The notes below the pieces were generated by a model. It saw nothing but the letters and a program-made list of their open reading frames with translations. It searched no databases and was not told the origin of the DNA. From Paludibacterium denitrificans (GTDB lineage Bacteria; Pseudomonadota; Gammaproteobacteria; Burkholderiales; Chromobacteriaceae): a stretch of DNA of 64,000 bases. Of the stretch, positions 12,897-22,251 are shown one piece after another. Location: positions 1,798,001 through 1,862,000 of the forward strand of contig NZ_WLYX01000001.1 of assembly GCF_009707705.1 (NCBI RefSeq). Direction: 5' to 3'. A program made the position numbers and the translations under genes. Numbering within the stretch: the stretch's first letter is position 1; each line of letters starts with the position of its first letter.

Positions 12897-14522
12897 ATGA
12901 AGTTTCTGAACCGACCTTTGTCTCCCGAACGCCTGACGCTGCTGTTGTCACTGGCGCTGCTGGTGTTCTACAACGTACCGTTCTGGCGCGAAATGCTGCG
13001 TATTCTTGGTCCGCTGGACGGACATGGCGTCAAGGTGCTGGCCGAGTCATTCTTGCTGCTGCTGGCGTTCCTCAATTTTGTGCTGGCGTTGTTTGCCCGG
13101 CCATATCTGCTCAAACCGGTATTCAGCGTGCTACTGGTCAGCACCGCTTTTGTCACCTATTTCATGAACCAGTACGGGGTGATGATCGACACCCACATGG
13201 TACAAAACGCCATCCAGACCGACGGCCGCGAAGTGCGCGACCTGCTGACGGTGAAGATGGCGCTGTTTGTGCTGGTGCTGGGGGCGTTGCCGGTGTGGTG
13301 GCTGTGGAAAACCCCGATTCGCTACCGCGCGCCGCTGAAGGAAGTGGGCGTGCGCCTGCTGACCGTGCTGCTGTCGGCCGGGGTGTTGTTTGGCGTGGCC
13401 ATGGCCGGTTATCAGGATTTTGCCTCGTTGTTCCGCAATAACCGCCAGCTCAAGACCATTGTTACGCCGAGCAACTACATTCAGGCTACTTACGGTTATT
13501 ACCAAGACCACGTAAATACTGGCCCGATCGTGATTGCGCCCTATGGTGCTGACGCCAAGCGTGCGGTCAACTGGAACCAGCATAAACGCAAGACCGTGTT
13601 CGTCATCGTGGTGGGGGAAACCGCACGCGCCGATCACTTCTCGCTCAACGGTTATGGCCGTGAGACCAACCCCAAACTGGCCAAACAGGCCGGGCTGATC
13701 AACTTGTCCAACGTGCATTCCTGCGGCACCGAAACGGCCGTCTCCGTGCCCTGCATGTTCTCCGGCATGGGGCGTGCCAATTACGCCGGTGACAAGGCGG
13801 TACGACAGGAAAACCTGCTGGACATCCTCAAGCGTGCTTACTTCAATGTTATCTGGCGCGACAATAATTCCGGCTGCAAAGAAGTGTGCAACCGGGTGAC
13901 CTATCAGGATCTGGCGGATGCCAAGGATGCCAAACTGTGTACCAGCGATGAGTGCTGGGATGAAGTGCTGTTGAACAACCTGCAAGGCATGATCGAGCAA
14001 TCCGATCGCGACGTGGTGCTGGTGCTGCATCAGAAAGGCAGCCACGGCCCGGCGTATTACAAACGCTATCCGCCAGCGTTCGAGAAGTTCAAGCCGGTGT
14101 GCCAGAGCAGCGATCTGCCGCGTTGTACCCAGCAGCAAATCATCAACGGCTTCGATAACACCATTCTTTACACCGATACCATGCTGTCCGGCGTGATCGA
14201 TTTTCTGCGTGCCAACCAGCAGAAATTCAATACCGGCATGATCTACATGTCCGACCACGGCGAATCGCTGGGGGAAAACGGCATGTACCTGCACGGCACG
14301 CCATACATGTTTGCGCCAGAAGCGCAGAAGCATATCGGGGCCATGATGTGGTTCTCCGACAGCTTCCGTCAGGACGTGGGGCTGAACCAGCAATGTCTGG
14401 AAAGCCGCAAGGCGCAGGCCTATAGCCATGACAACCTGTTCCACTCGGTGCTGGGGCTGATGGGCGTGCAGACCAAGGTTTATGATCGTCAGCAGGACAT
14501 GTTTGCCAGCTGTCGCAAATAG
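12897..14522 (+). CDS. eptA: Lipid A phosphoethanolamine transferase
   Basis: This inner-membrane enzyme moves phosphoethanolamine from phosphatidylethanolamine to lipid A on the periplasmic side, giving polymyxin tolerance in many species. There are about 541 residues. An N-terminal half with five membrane helices is followed by a sulfatase-like domain with VVGETARADHFSLNGYGRETNP. The nucleophile is Thr at about residue 242. SDHGESLGENGMYLHGTPY carries the metal ligands, and many cysteines are placed as in EptA for disulfides. The frame is intact. ATG 12897 is the first codon of the conserved MKFLNRPLSPERL start; no good ribosome binding site is seen and the frame is open upstream. The strong terminator after it suggests a single-gene unit. 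Confidence 0.94.
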   Translation: MKFLNRPLSPERLTLLLSLALLVFYNVPFWREMLRILGPLDGHGVKVLAESFLLLLAFLNFVLALFARPYLLKPVFSVLLVSTAFVTYFMNQYGVMIDTHMVQNAIQTDGREVRDLLTVKMALFVLVLGALPVWWLWKTPIRYRAPLKEVGVRLLTVLLSAGVLFGVAMAGYQDFASLFRNNRQLKTIVTPSNYIQATYGYYQDHVNTGPIVIAPYGADAKRAVNWNQHKRKTVFVIVVGETARADHFSLNGYGRETNPKLAKQAGLINLSNVHSCGTETAVSVPCMFSGMGRANYAGDKAVRQENLLDILKRAYFNVIWRDNNSGCKEVCNRVTYQDLADAKDAKLCTSDECWDEVLLNNLQGMIEQSDRDVVLVLHQKGSHGPAYYKRYPPAFEKFKPVCQSSDLPRCTQQQIINGFDNTILYTDTMLSGVIDFLRANQQKFNTGMIYMSDHGESLGENGMYLHGTPYMFAPEAQKHIGAMMWFSDSFRQDVGLNQQCLESRKAQAYSHDNLFHSVLGLMGVQTKVYDRQQDMFASCRK

Positions 14523-14549
14523 ACATCACGCTGGAAAATGACTGACAAC

Positions 14550-14582
14550 AAGGCCGTCACCGGTTAAGGTGGCGGCCTTGGT
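14550..14582 (+). terminator. Terminator after eptA
   Basis: AAGGCCGTCACC pairs with GGTGGCGGCCTT around a six-base loop, followed by GGTTTT. Confidence 0.8.
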
Positions 14583-14604
14583 TTTGGGGAAAAGGAAACT
14601 GTCG

Positions 14605-15408
14605 ATGCGCTTAGCCACCGGAATGTCAATTCGCTCAAGGTTCGTCTGCCGCAAGTGTTGCAATGGTTGGCCGAAACACCGGTCGATGTGCTGTGCTTGC
14701 AGGAATTGAAAATGGACCACGACGCCTTTCCACTGGCCGCCATCGAGGCAGCGGGCTATCGCGCCGCCCTGGTTCGGCCAGAAAACCTACAATGGCGTGG
14801 CGATTCTGGTGCGCGAGGCGCATCAGCTGGAACAGGTGCAGCCGGGCATTCCCGGCTACGACGATGAGCAGCGCCGGGTAATTGCCGCCACCGTCAACGG
14901 TGTGCGCGTCATCTGTGCCTACTTCGTCAACGGCGAAGCGGTGGATTCGCCCAAGTATCAGTACAAGCTGCAATGGTTGGCCGCGCTGGAGCGTTACGTT
15001 GCCAGCGAACTGGCCAGTTATCCCCAGCTGGCGCTGCTGGGCGATTACAACATCGCCCCGGAAGACCGCGATTTGTATGATCCGGAAGGCTGGGCCGAAC
15101 AGGTCTTGTGTTCCACCCCGGAGCGCGAAGCATTCCGCCGCCTGTTGGATCTGGGGCTGACCGACAGCTTCCGGTTGTTCAATCAGGAAGACAAACAATA
15201 CAGCTGGTGGGACTACCGCGCGATGATGTTCCGGCGCAACAAGGGCGTGCGTATCGACCACATCCTGATTACCGCCGCGCTCAAGGCACGTGCGCAGGAT
15301 TGCATCATCGACAAGGCGCCGCGCAAGTGGGAACGCCCGTCTGACCACACGCCCGTCGTCCTGACCCACGGCCGACTGATCCGGCCTGTATCGCTTTCTT
15401 CGGGGTAA
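14605..15408 (+). CDS. xthA: Exodeoxyribonuclease III
   Basis: This base-excision repair AP endonuclease and 3'-5' exonuclease is about 260 residues long. The reconstructed start is MRLATWNVNSLKVRLPQ, followed by LCLQELKMD with the metal-binding Glu, then LLGDYNIAPEDRDLYDP, FDRRL-like features and SDHTPVV with the catalytic His. AAAGGAAA precedes ATG 14605. Two breaks are both at CCTGG: the tryptophan of ATWN has lost a T (about 14618), and AAWFGQKTYNG has an added C (14767). Two uptake-like motifs follow the stop in inverted orientation. Confidence 0.94.
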
Positions 15409-15410
15409 CA

Positions 15411-15475
15411 GGTTGGCCGAAACCGTTGCCCGGTTACCCGTTTGCAGATCATCGCCAGCCAGCTTTCGGCCAACC
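15411..15475. repeat. Widely spaced inverted pair of uptake-like motifs
   Basis: GGTTGGCCGAAACC at 15411-15424 and TTTCGGCCAACC at 15464-15475 lie in opposite orientation directly after xthA. The 39-base gap makes a simple terminator less certain than for the tight pairs. Confidence 0.6.
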
Positions 15476-15641
15476 CAGCCAGCTGGCCTGCCGCTTTTTC
15501 GGCCGTTGTACGCGGCGTTACATCCCCCTTACACAGACCTCACAGATTCCGTGCGGCAGCAGGGCTAGGATACGACTCATAGACACACCACATATGAGTG
15601 TCTGGAGATTTCCTCCTCATTCCTTTCTAGGAGTACCGAAC

Positions 15642-16239
15642 ATGAAAAAGCTGCCCCTGATTCTGCTGAGTACCGTATTTGGTTTGACTTCCGTTGCCGG
15701 TTTCGCGGCGACTCCGGTGGCTGCTTCTGCCCCGGCTGCCAAAGTGGCTCCGGCCGCCAAGAAACATCCGGTTGGCATTCACCACGCCAAGAAGGCCGTG
15801 AAGAAAACTGAAAAGTCTGCTTCCGCTCCGGCTCAGAAGGCTCAGGCCGCCAAGGCTGAATCGTCGGAAGCCGCCAAGGCTCCGGCCAAGAAAGCCGTGA
15901 AGAAACACGTTGCCAAGAAACACCACACTGTGAAGAAGGCCAAGGTTGCTGCTTCCGCTGCTGCACAAAAAGCCCAGGGCTGCCAAGAAGGCTGAAGCCT
16001 CTGAAGCTGCCAAAGCCCCGGCCAAGAAAGCTGTGAAGAAGCATGTTGCCAAGAAACATCACGCCGTGAAGAAAGCCAAGGTTGCTGCTTCCGCTGCTGC
16101 ACAAAAAGCCCAAGCCGCCAAGAAGGCTGATGCCTCTGAAGCTGCCAAGGCCCCGGCCAAGAAGGTTGTGAAGAAACACGTTGCCAAGAAACATCACGTT
16201 GTGAAAAAGGCTAAGGTAGCTGCTTCGGCTGCCAACTAA
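15642..16239 (+). CDS. Asr-like periplasmic Lys/Ala/His repeat protein
   Basis: This exported, very basic protein has a signal peptide (MKKLPLILLSTVFGLTSVAGFAA). It is followed by about 175 residues of three tandem units of some 44 residues, each containing SEAAKAPAKKAVKKHVAKKHH and AASAAAQKAQAAKK. The QKAQAAKKH pattern and overall design match the acid-shock protein Asr, an intrinsically disordered, acid-induced periplasmic chaperone; eukaryotic histone H1-like tails are the other resemblance. The frame breaks once at 15973-15979, where CCCAGG reads CCCAGGG; the other repeat copies show the expected reading. GGAG precedes the ATG, and a strong terminator follows. The role here is inferred from composition only. 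Confidence 0.75.
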
Positions 16240-16277
16240 TCAGCCGGGCCAACGCGTTATCCGGTTGGCCAGTTGGT

Positions 16278-16309
16278 AAAAAGGGGAGACAGTTTGTCTC
16301 CCCTTTTTT
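16278..16309 (+). terminator. Terminator after the Asr-like gene
   Basis: AAAAGGGGAGAC and GTCTCCCCTTTT form a long stem around AGTTT, with a T run. Confidence 0.92.
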
Positions 16310-16354
16310 CATGCGGCGCTGCCTGACGTGCCCGATGTTTCGCAGGCGCGAAAC

Positions 16355-16386
16355 AAAAAAGGCTGGCAGCAAGCCAGCCTTTTTCA
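16355..16386 (-). terminator. Terminator after fpr
   Basis: AAAAAAGGCTGGC and GCCAGCCTTTTT form a stem that, read on the minus strand, ends in a T run 16 bases after the fpr stop. Confidence 0.9.
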
Positions 16387-16401
16387 GCAGCGTATCAACG
16401 C

Positions 16402-17190
16402 TTATTTTTCTACAAATGCGCGCTCAATGGCGTAGTCGGCCGGTTCGCCCATGCGCGGCGACTCCTTGAAGCCCATGCCGTTCAGCATTTCGCACAGATC
16501 GTGCAGCATCACCGGGCTACCGCAGATCAGTGCACGGTCGGTGGCCGGATTCAACTGCGGCAAACCGATATCGGCACACAGCTTGCCGCTGGACAGCAGG
16601 TCGGTCAGGCGGCCCTGATTGCGGAACGGCTCACGCGTAACGGTCGGGTAATAAATCAGCTTTTCACGCACCAGATCGCCGAAGTACTCGTTATTTGGCA
16701 GCTCTTTGGTGATGTAGTCGTGATAACCCAGTTCGCTCACCCAGCGCACGCCGTGGGTCAGGATTACCTTGTCGTAGCGTTCGTACACGTCCGGGTCTTT
16801 GATGATGGACATGAACGGTGCGAGGCCGGTACCGGTCGACAGCAGATACAGGTTCTTGCCCGGCAACAGGTTGTCTTGAACCAGCGTGCCGGTAGGTTTC
16901 TTGCTGATGAGGACGGTATCGCCCACTTTCAGGTGTTGCAGACGCGAAGTCAGCGGGCCGTCCTGAACCTTGATGCTGTAGAACTCCAGATGCTCTTCAT
17001 AGTTGGAGCTGACGATGGAGTAGGCACGCATCAACGGTTTGCCGTTGACTTCCAGCCCGATCATTACGAACTGGCCGTTGATGAAGCGCAGACCGGCGTC
17101 GCGGGTGCAGGTAAAGGTGAACAGGGTGTCGTTCCAGTGATGGACGGAGAGGACACGTTCGGCGGTAACGTTAGACGAGGGAGAGGACAT
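16402..17190 (-). CDS. fpr: Ferredoxin/flavodoxin-NADP+ reductase
   Basis: This cytosolic FAD enzyme passes electrons between NADPH and ferredoxin or flavodoxin. At 262 residues it matches the bacterial class I (subclass Azotobacter-type) FPR size. MRAYSIVSS binds FAD, and LSTGTGLAPFMSIIKD and CGSPVMLHDLCEML bind NADP. The tail ends AFVEK, typical of this subclass. The frame is intact, unusual in this window, and I see neither GCCGGC-type scars nor CCNGG indels in it. The upstream region of about 400 bases separates it from a divergent dehydrogenase gene. Confidence 0.95.
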   Translation of the reverse strand: MSSPSSNVTAERVLSVHHWNDTLFTFTCTRDAGLRFINGQFVMIGLEVNGKPLMRAYSIVSSNYEEHLEFYSIKVQDGPLTSRLQHLKVGDTVLISKKPTGTLVQDNLLPGKNLYLLSTGTGLAPFMSIIKDPDVYERYDKVILTHGVRWVSELGYHDYITKELPNNEYFGDLVREKLIYYPTVTREPFRNQGRLTDLLSSGKLCADIGLPQLNPATDRALICGSPVMLHDLCEMLNGMGFKESPRMGEPADYAIERAFVEK

Positions 17191-17609
17191 ATATCTTGCT
17201 GCTCACTATCCAAAGAATCGAGAGAATGACGAGTTGATGCAGATTCTATCCGGTTTGGCGCATCTCTGCTCAAGGTTGCGGGCCGTTCTCAGGTTATGAA
17301 AGGACACGATGTCTGACACGACGCGCGACCATGGGCGTGCGACCCCAAGCGGGGCAGGGTGTTGTGTCATGGAAAACCATATTTAACAGCATGTTACCTT
17401 AAACAAAGAGTGGCCACGAACGATTTATTTTTGCTGATGTTATTCCTCGTTATTCTTAAATGCACGAAAAATTGCGCCGAAATGTTTTGTTGCCACACGC
17501 TTGGAATGTTTGTTCAGCTTGTCTTTCTCCGGCTTGTTTCCAGCATTTTTCCCTGACACGGGCCGCTAACTTGGTAACATCAGCAAAGATCAAACAGGTG
17601 GGAGGAACT
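17191..17609. other. Divergent intergenic region fpr / dehydrogenase
   Basis: About 420 bases, locally AT-rich (17380-17470), hold the promoters of both divergent genes by position. I see no clear operator, RNA gene or terminator. GGGAGGAA at 17600-17607 is the ribosome binding site of the next gene. Confidence 0.5.
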
Positions 17610-18612
17610 ATGAAGCTGTGTGTAATCGAGGGGGATGGCATTGGCCGTGAAGTCGTACCGGCGGCGCTCACGGTATTGCACGCCGTGTTGCCACAAGTGG
17701 AAATCGTGCGGGCTGAAGCCGGTTGGCAAACTTTCCAGCAGACCGGTACGGCGTTGCCTCCTGCCACGCTTGACTGTGCCGGGGACTGTCAGGCTGTGCT
17801 GTTTGGCGCAGTCAGTTCACCGTTGCAGAAGGTTGCCGGTTATCGTTCGCCCATTGTGCAACTGCGCCGCGAGCTGGGTTGCTATGCCAATATTCGGCCA
17901 ACCCTGACGTTACCGCTGGCCGGTTGCCGTGCTTAACGTGGATCTGATCATCGTGCGGGAAAACACCGAAGACCTGTATGTGGGTGAAGAGCAGAGCGAT
18001 GGCAATGTGGCGGTGGCCATCAAGCGCATCAGCCGGGAGGCGTCGCTGAGAGTGGCGCACCGGGCGTTCGAACTGGCCCGGCGTAATGGCCGCCAGCGGA
18101 TGACGGTGATCCACAAAGCCAACATCATGCCGCTGACCGATGGCCTGTTCCGCGATTGTGCGCGTGAGGTCGCGCGTGACTATCCAGAAATCATCGTGGA
18201 CGAACTGCTGGTGGATGCGGCGGCCCTGAAGTTGGCGCAGGCGCCGGAACAGTTCGACATGTTGTTGGCCCCCAATTTGTATGGCGACATCTTGTCGGAT
18301 CTGGCAGCGGCCTTTGGCGGTGGTCTGGGCTTGGCCGCTTCGTTGAATCTGGGAGATACTGCGGCCATTGCCGAGCCGGTACATGGTTCAGCACCGGATA
18401 TTGCCGGTAAGGGGGTTGCCAATCCGGTGGCGGCGATGCTGAGTGTTTCCATGTTGCTGCGGGATTGGTGGCAGAAGCCTGAACTGGCGCAAAAAATCGA
18501 GCACGCCGTGCAGCAGACCCCGGCTGCGGGGATTGCGACGCCGGATTGTGCGGTGCCCGGAGTTTCCACCAAGGTGCTGACCGATGCGGTATTGCAGCGC
18601 CTGGCAGATTGA
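17610..18612 (+). CDS. Isocitrate/isopropylmalate dehydrogenase-family protein
   Basis: This NAD(P)-dependent beta-decarboxylating dehydrogenase has about 334 residues. It carries VIEGDGIGREVVPAAL at the N-terminus and YRSPIVQLRRELGCYANIRP as substrate loop. VRENTEDLYVGEE, then NLYGDILSDLAAAFGGGLGLAAS with metal-binding aspartates, and AEPVHGSAPDIAGKGVANP follow. The substrate loop is closer to NAD-isocitrate or homoisocitrate dehydrogenases than to LeuB, and no leu genes are near. One break at 17931-17937 (GCTTAAC) lies where GCCGGC would give GCRAGVDLIIVREN. A good binding site (GGGAGGAA) supports ATG 17610. A terminator follows. Confidence 0.88.
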
Positions 18613-18630
18613 TGATTGTCAGTAAACGGA

Positions 18631-18663
18631 AGAGGGCGGCACCTGATGGCGCCGCCCTCTTTG
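18631..18663 (+). terminator. Terminator after the dehydrogenase gene
   Basis: AGAGGGCGGC and GCCGCCCTCT form a stem followed by TTTG. Confidence 0.85.
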
Positions 18664-19200
18664 TATGACATAAAGAACGAAAAGTAACCGACAACTTCTG
18701 CTCTGGCGAGCCATCGATAGCCAACGATGCCGACTCCACCAGAGTCGTTACCAAAGATCAGGCTGTATGACACAGCATCACGGTTAATCATCCAAGCTCC
18801 CCGTTTTGCCCCTGATTCCATCGCCATTACTGGTTGGAACGAAACCGGGCATCACGTGAGAACCACTTACCCTCGACGGGCATGTTCAGGGGCATCGCCC
18901 CTTACCTATCCGTGTACGATCTGTTGTAAAGCTGATTTAACTTTTCGCGTCAGGCTGCGGAAGCCTTGTTGTTCATGCATCCTTGATGGACGCTAGGTGG
19001 TGCCCGGAAGTCGCGTTACAGCGGCTGACCTGATTGGACTGCTTCTCGCAGTCGGGTCTGGACACCGATCGGGTAAACAAGGCTGCCACAAATTCGCCAC
19101 TGACTCATTCGATGCCCTCCATGTTGTTGCCCAGTTCCAATATAGATCACTTGCAACGCGTTGCAAGAAATTTTTTTCACGGGATCTGGTCTGGTGTTTC
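18664..19200. other. Intergenic region with no supported gene
   Basis: Between two convergent genes lie about 540 bases. Small open frames exist on both strands but none shows a family feature or a matching ribosome binding site. A perfect 18-base palindrome sits at 19150-19167. The sequence is less GC-rich than its flanks and could be gene remnant. Confidence 0.45.
19150..19167. promoter_or_regulatory. Perfect 18-base palindrome, possible operator
   Basis: CTTGCAACGCGTTGCAAG equals its own reverse complement. Its form resembles LacI/GalR-type operators. No promoter or regulated gene start is evident next to it, since it lies just past the glycosyltransferase stop. Confidence 0.4.
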
Positions 19201-20241
19201 TCAATACAAACCTTGACTGATATGGGCCAGCAATCCCGGCGAATTGGGGTGTAAATGCTGCTCGAACTGATGTGCCGCGGCGGACCATGAATAGCGCTCG
19301 GCCACGCGCCGCACATGGGCGCGATCTATTTTGAGCGCCTCCAGACAGGCCCTGGCGCAGATCCTCATGGAGTATGCCTAACACCGCTATCGCCGATTAC
19401 GTCGAGAGGGCCTGCAACCGGATAGGCGGCGACCGGCGTGCCGCAGGCCATGGCTTCGAGCAACACCAGACCAAAGGTATCGGTCAGGCTGGGAAAGACG
19501 AACACATCGGCTGCACGATAAAAACGGGCGAGCTCCTGCTGTGGAAATACCCCGGCGAAGTGAACGTCTGGGTAGTCGCGTTTGAGGCGCGGCAGTAGCG
19601 GGCCGTCACCAACGACCCACTTGCTGCCGGGCAGGTCCAGCTTGAGGAAGGCTTCGATGTTTTTTTCCACTGCCACCCGGCCGATGTAGACAAAGCGTGG
19701 CGGGGCGGAGTCGTCCAGCCGTGTTCGTTCGCCCGGGCTGAACAGTTCGGTATCCACGCCGCGGCTCCACAACACGACATTCTTGAAACCTCGGGCGCTG
19801 AGGGCCTTGGTGATACTGGGTGTGGGCACCATGACGGCCTGGGCGGCGTTGTGGAAGCGCCGCATCCAGGCGTAACTGAGTGCCAGTGGCAGGCCGCTGC
19901 GGGCCTGAATGTATTCCGGGAAACGGGTGTGATAGGCGGTGGAGAACACCAGTTTGTGACGCAGGCAGTAGCGGCGGGCGGCCAGCCCGAGCGGGCCTTC
20001 CGTGGCAATGTGGATGGCGTGCGGCGAGAAGTCTTCGATGCGGGCCGCCACCTGACGGTAAGGCAGGATGGACAGGCGGATATCCGGGTAGGTGGGGCAT
20101 GGCAGGGTTCGGAACTCCAGCGGCGTAATCAGTTCCACCTTGTGCCCCAGCTGGATCAGTTCGCGTACGGTTTCGGTCAGCGAGCGTACTACGCCGTTGA
20201 CTTGCGGTTGCCAGTGCGTCGGTCACGATCAGGATGCGCAT
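19201..20241 (-). CDS. Group 1 (GT4) glycosyltransferase
   Basis: This GT-B fold cytosolic or membrane-associated sugar transferase has about 347 residues. The reconstructed start MRILIVTDAWQPQVNGVVRS is typical of alpha-mannosyltransferase-like GT4 proteins. FVYIGRVAVEKNIEAFLKL, the donor motif FPSLTDTFGLVLLEAMACGTPVAAY and GPLDVIGDSG follow. Breaks are at 20211 (CCTGG region of the Trp codon), 19377 and 19350 (CCAGG read as CCAGGG); the true end is ...HISQGLY at 19201. It overlaps by 13 bases the end of the LpxH-like gene upstream and is surely cotranscribed. The acceptor is unknown; envelope glycolipid is likely from context. Confidence 0.88.
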
Positions 20242-21102
20242 GCTTGCTCCGGTTGTGGGGTGTCAAGGTTGGCCGAATCGTTGTCCTGCGCGGCCGGTTG
20301 CGGGCGGAGTGTGGTCCAGTACACCACTTCCAGTTGACCATCCGGGTGTTCGACCAAGGCGGACAGGCTTTCGACCCAGTCGCCGCTGTTGCCGTACAGG
20401 ATGCCGTCGATGTGGCGGATTTCGGCTTTGTGGATATGGCCGCAGATCACGCCGTCAAAACCGCGGCGCCGTGCTTCGCCTAAGCCAGAATGGTTTCGAA
20501 GTCGCTGATGAAATTGACGGCATTCTTGACCTTGTGCTTGAGGTACTGCGATAGCGACCAGTAAGGCAGCCCAAGCTTGCTGCGACCCCAGTTGAAGCCA
20601 CGATTGAGCTGCAGGATCAGGGTGTAGAGCGTGTCGCCGACATATGCCAGCCACTTGGCGTACTGGATGACGCCATCAAACTCGTCGCCATGCAGTATCA
20701 GTAGACGCTGGCCGGTGGCAGTGGTGTGTTCGGCCTCCGGCGGATGGCGATGCCGCCGAAGTCCAGCCCGGTATATTGCCGCGCGGCTTCGTCGTGGTTG
20801 CCGGGGACATAGATGACCTGTGTGCCTTTGCGTGCCTTGCGCAGCACTTTTTGCAGCACATCATTGTGGTGCTGCTTCCAGTACCACGATTTTTTCAGCT
20901 GCCAGCCGTCCACGATGTCGCCGACTAGATAGAGATAGTCCGATTCGTGATGGCGCAGGAAATCCAGCAGGTGTTCGGCCCGGCAGCCCGAGGTGCCGAG
21001 ATGGACGTCGGAAATCCAGATGGCGCGCAAGCGCCGTGGGGTTTGAGAGGGCGTATCAGGCGGCATGTCGAGTGTCCGTAAGCCCTGGGTGACGCGAGTC
21101 AT
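20229..21102 (-). CDS. LpxH-like UDP-2,3-diacylglucosamine diphosphatase-family phosphoesterase
   Basis: This calcineurin-fold metallophosphoesterase of about 290 residues has the five metal motifs in order: ISDVHLGT, YLVGDIVDGW, VPGNHDEAARQ, ILHGDEFDG and GVICGHIHKAEIR. The size and the RGFNWGRSKLGLPYWSLS region match the group often annotated as LpxH2-like, which acts on lipid A precursors or related pyrophosphates. Breaks are at about 20742 (one G lost) and 20478-20485 (GCCTAAGC, i.e. a GCTTAGGC scar for GCCGGC before EARRRG). Several starts are possible near 21102. Cotranscription with the glycosyltransferase suggests an envelope lipid role. Confidence 0.85.
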
Positions 21103-21267
21103 GCTGCATGGCCCGGTGACAGCTTGATGAGCATTTGGTGACGGCAGAATGACGCTTTGCTGGAGGGTAGATGAAAGAATTTACAGGGTTAAGGTAGCGT
21201 TAAGGCTGGGGCGGTTAAATGGCAGCCGTACACAGGACGTACCCCAACTTACGCAAGGAGATTTCCC

Positions 21268-21537
21268 ATGAAAAAACTGATTCTGACCGCCGTTATGGCT
21301 GCTGTTGTTGCCCCTGCCGCTTTCGCTGCCGCTAACTGCCCGGCTCACCCGAAAGACCAGTGGATCAAGCAAGACGTGTTCAAGAAACAACTGACCGACC
21401 AAGGCTACAAGATCAACAAGTTCAAGGTAAGTGGCGAATGCTACGAAATCTACGGCAAGAACAAGGACAACAAGAAAGTAGAAATCTACTTTGACACCGT
21501 GTCCGGCAAGCCGGTCAAGAGCGAAGTGCAGAACTAA
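21268..21537 (+). CDS. PepSY-domain periplasmic protein
   Basis: This intact 89-residue exported protein has a signal peptide (MKKLILTAVMAAVVAPAAFA). It is followed by one PepSY-like domain, DQWIKQDVFKKQLTDQGYKI to VEIYFDTVSGKPVKSE. Such small PepSY proteins often sit beside cytochrome b561 and two-component genes and may act as sensors or protease inhibitors; here b561 and an OmpR/HK pair follow. AAGGAG precedes the ATG. Confidence 0.85.
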   Translation: MKKLILTAVMAAVVAPAAFAAANCPAHPKDQWIKQDVFKKQLTDQGYKINKFKVSGECYEIYGKNKDNKKVEIYFDTVSGKPVKSEVQN

Positions 21538-21575
21538 TCATTGCTGCGCGGGCTTTGGGGCGGGCAGCCTGCCGC

Positions 21576-21620
21576 AAGCCGTTTGCCCAAGTCGATATGG
21601 TCGGCTTGGGCAAACGGCTT
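21576..21620 (+). terminator. Long hairpin between PepSY and b561 genes
   Basis: AAGCCGTTTGCCCAAG pairs perfectly with CTTGGGCAAACGGCTT around a 13-base loop. There is no T run, so it may be a partial terminator or an mRNA-stabilising stem within the operon. It also lies close to the b561 ribosome binding site (GGAG). Confidence 0.65.
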
Positions 21621-21634
21621 ATTGGAGAACGAAA

Positions 21635-22179
21635 ATGACAACAACAGTAGAACGCATCAAGGTTTGGGACGGTTTTGTCCGCGTGTTTCACTGGACGGTA
21701 GTGAGCTGCGTGCTGGCTAACCTGTTCCTGCTGGAAAGTGGCGAAGCTCCGCACCGCTGGACGGGTTACCTCGCCACCGGCTTTGTCGTGGCACGCCTGG
21801 TCTGGGGCTTTGTCGGCAGCCGTTATGCCCGCTTTGCCGACTTCTTCCCGACGCCGCGCCGTCTGGCCCAGCACTGGGCATGAAGGCCGGTCGGCCGGAT
21901 ACGCATCCGGGCCACAATCCGCTGGGCGCGCTGATGATGCTGGCGCTGATGGCGTTGATTCTGGCGCTGGGCGTAACGGGCTATCTGCTGGGCACCGATG
22001 CCTATTGGGGCGACGAAACCATGGAAGGTATCCACGAGGCACTGGCCAATACCCTGATGGGGCTGGTGGGCTTGCATGTGCTGGCGGCATTGCTGATGAG
22101 CCATCTGAGCCGCGTCAACCTGATCAAGGCCATGGTGACCGGGGTGAAAGAGCGCAAGTTGGCCGAAAAACAGGGCTGA
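21635..22179 (+). CDS. Cytochrome b561-family protein
   Basis: This is a four-helix di-haem b membrane protein of about 181 residues. It has VWDGFVRVFHWTVVSCVLANLF with a haem-ligand His, LVWGFVGSRYARFADF, LMALILALGVTGYLLG and IHEALANTLMGLVGLHVLAALLMSHL with further His ligands. It probably moves electrons between quinol and a periplasmic partner. The frame breaks near 21881, where one or two bases are missing in HW-GMKAGRPDTHPGHNP. It sits in a PepSY, b561, response regulator, kinase group. Confidence 0.88.
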
Positions 22180-22251
22180 GGTTTGCTGTATGGCATGGCC
22201 TCGCCAGTTGGCATACAGTGCGGCATAACGCGTAACCCGGAAGAATGACCC

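Noticed and set aside
15840-16240. CRISPR-like array in the Asr-like gene
   Set aside because: The repeats are about 132 bases, in frame, without spacers, and encode a peptide repeat.
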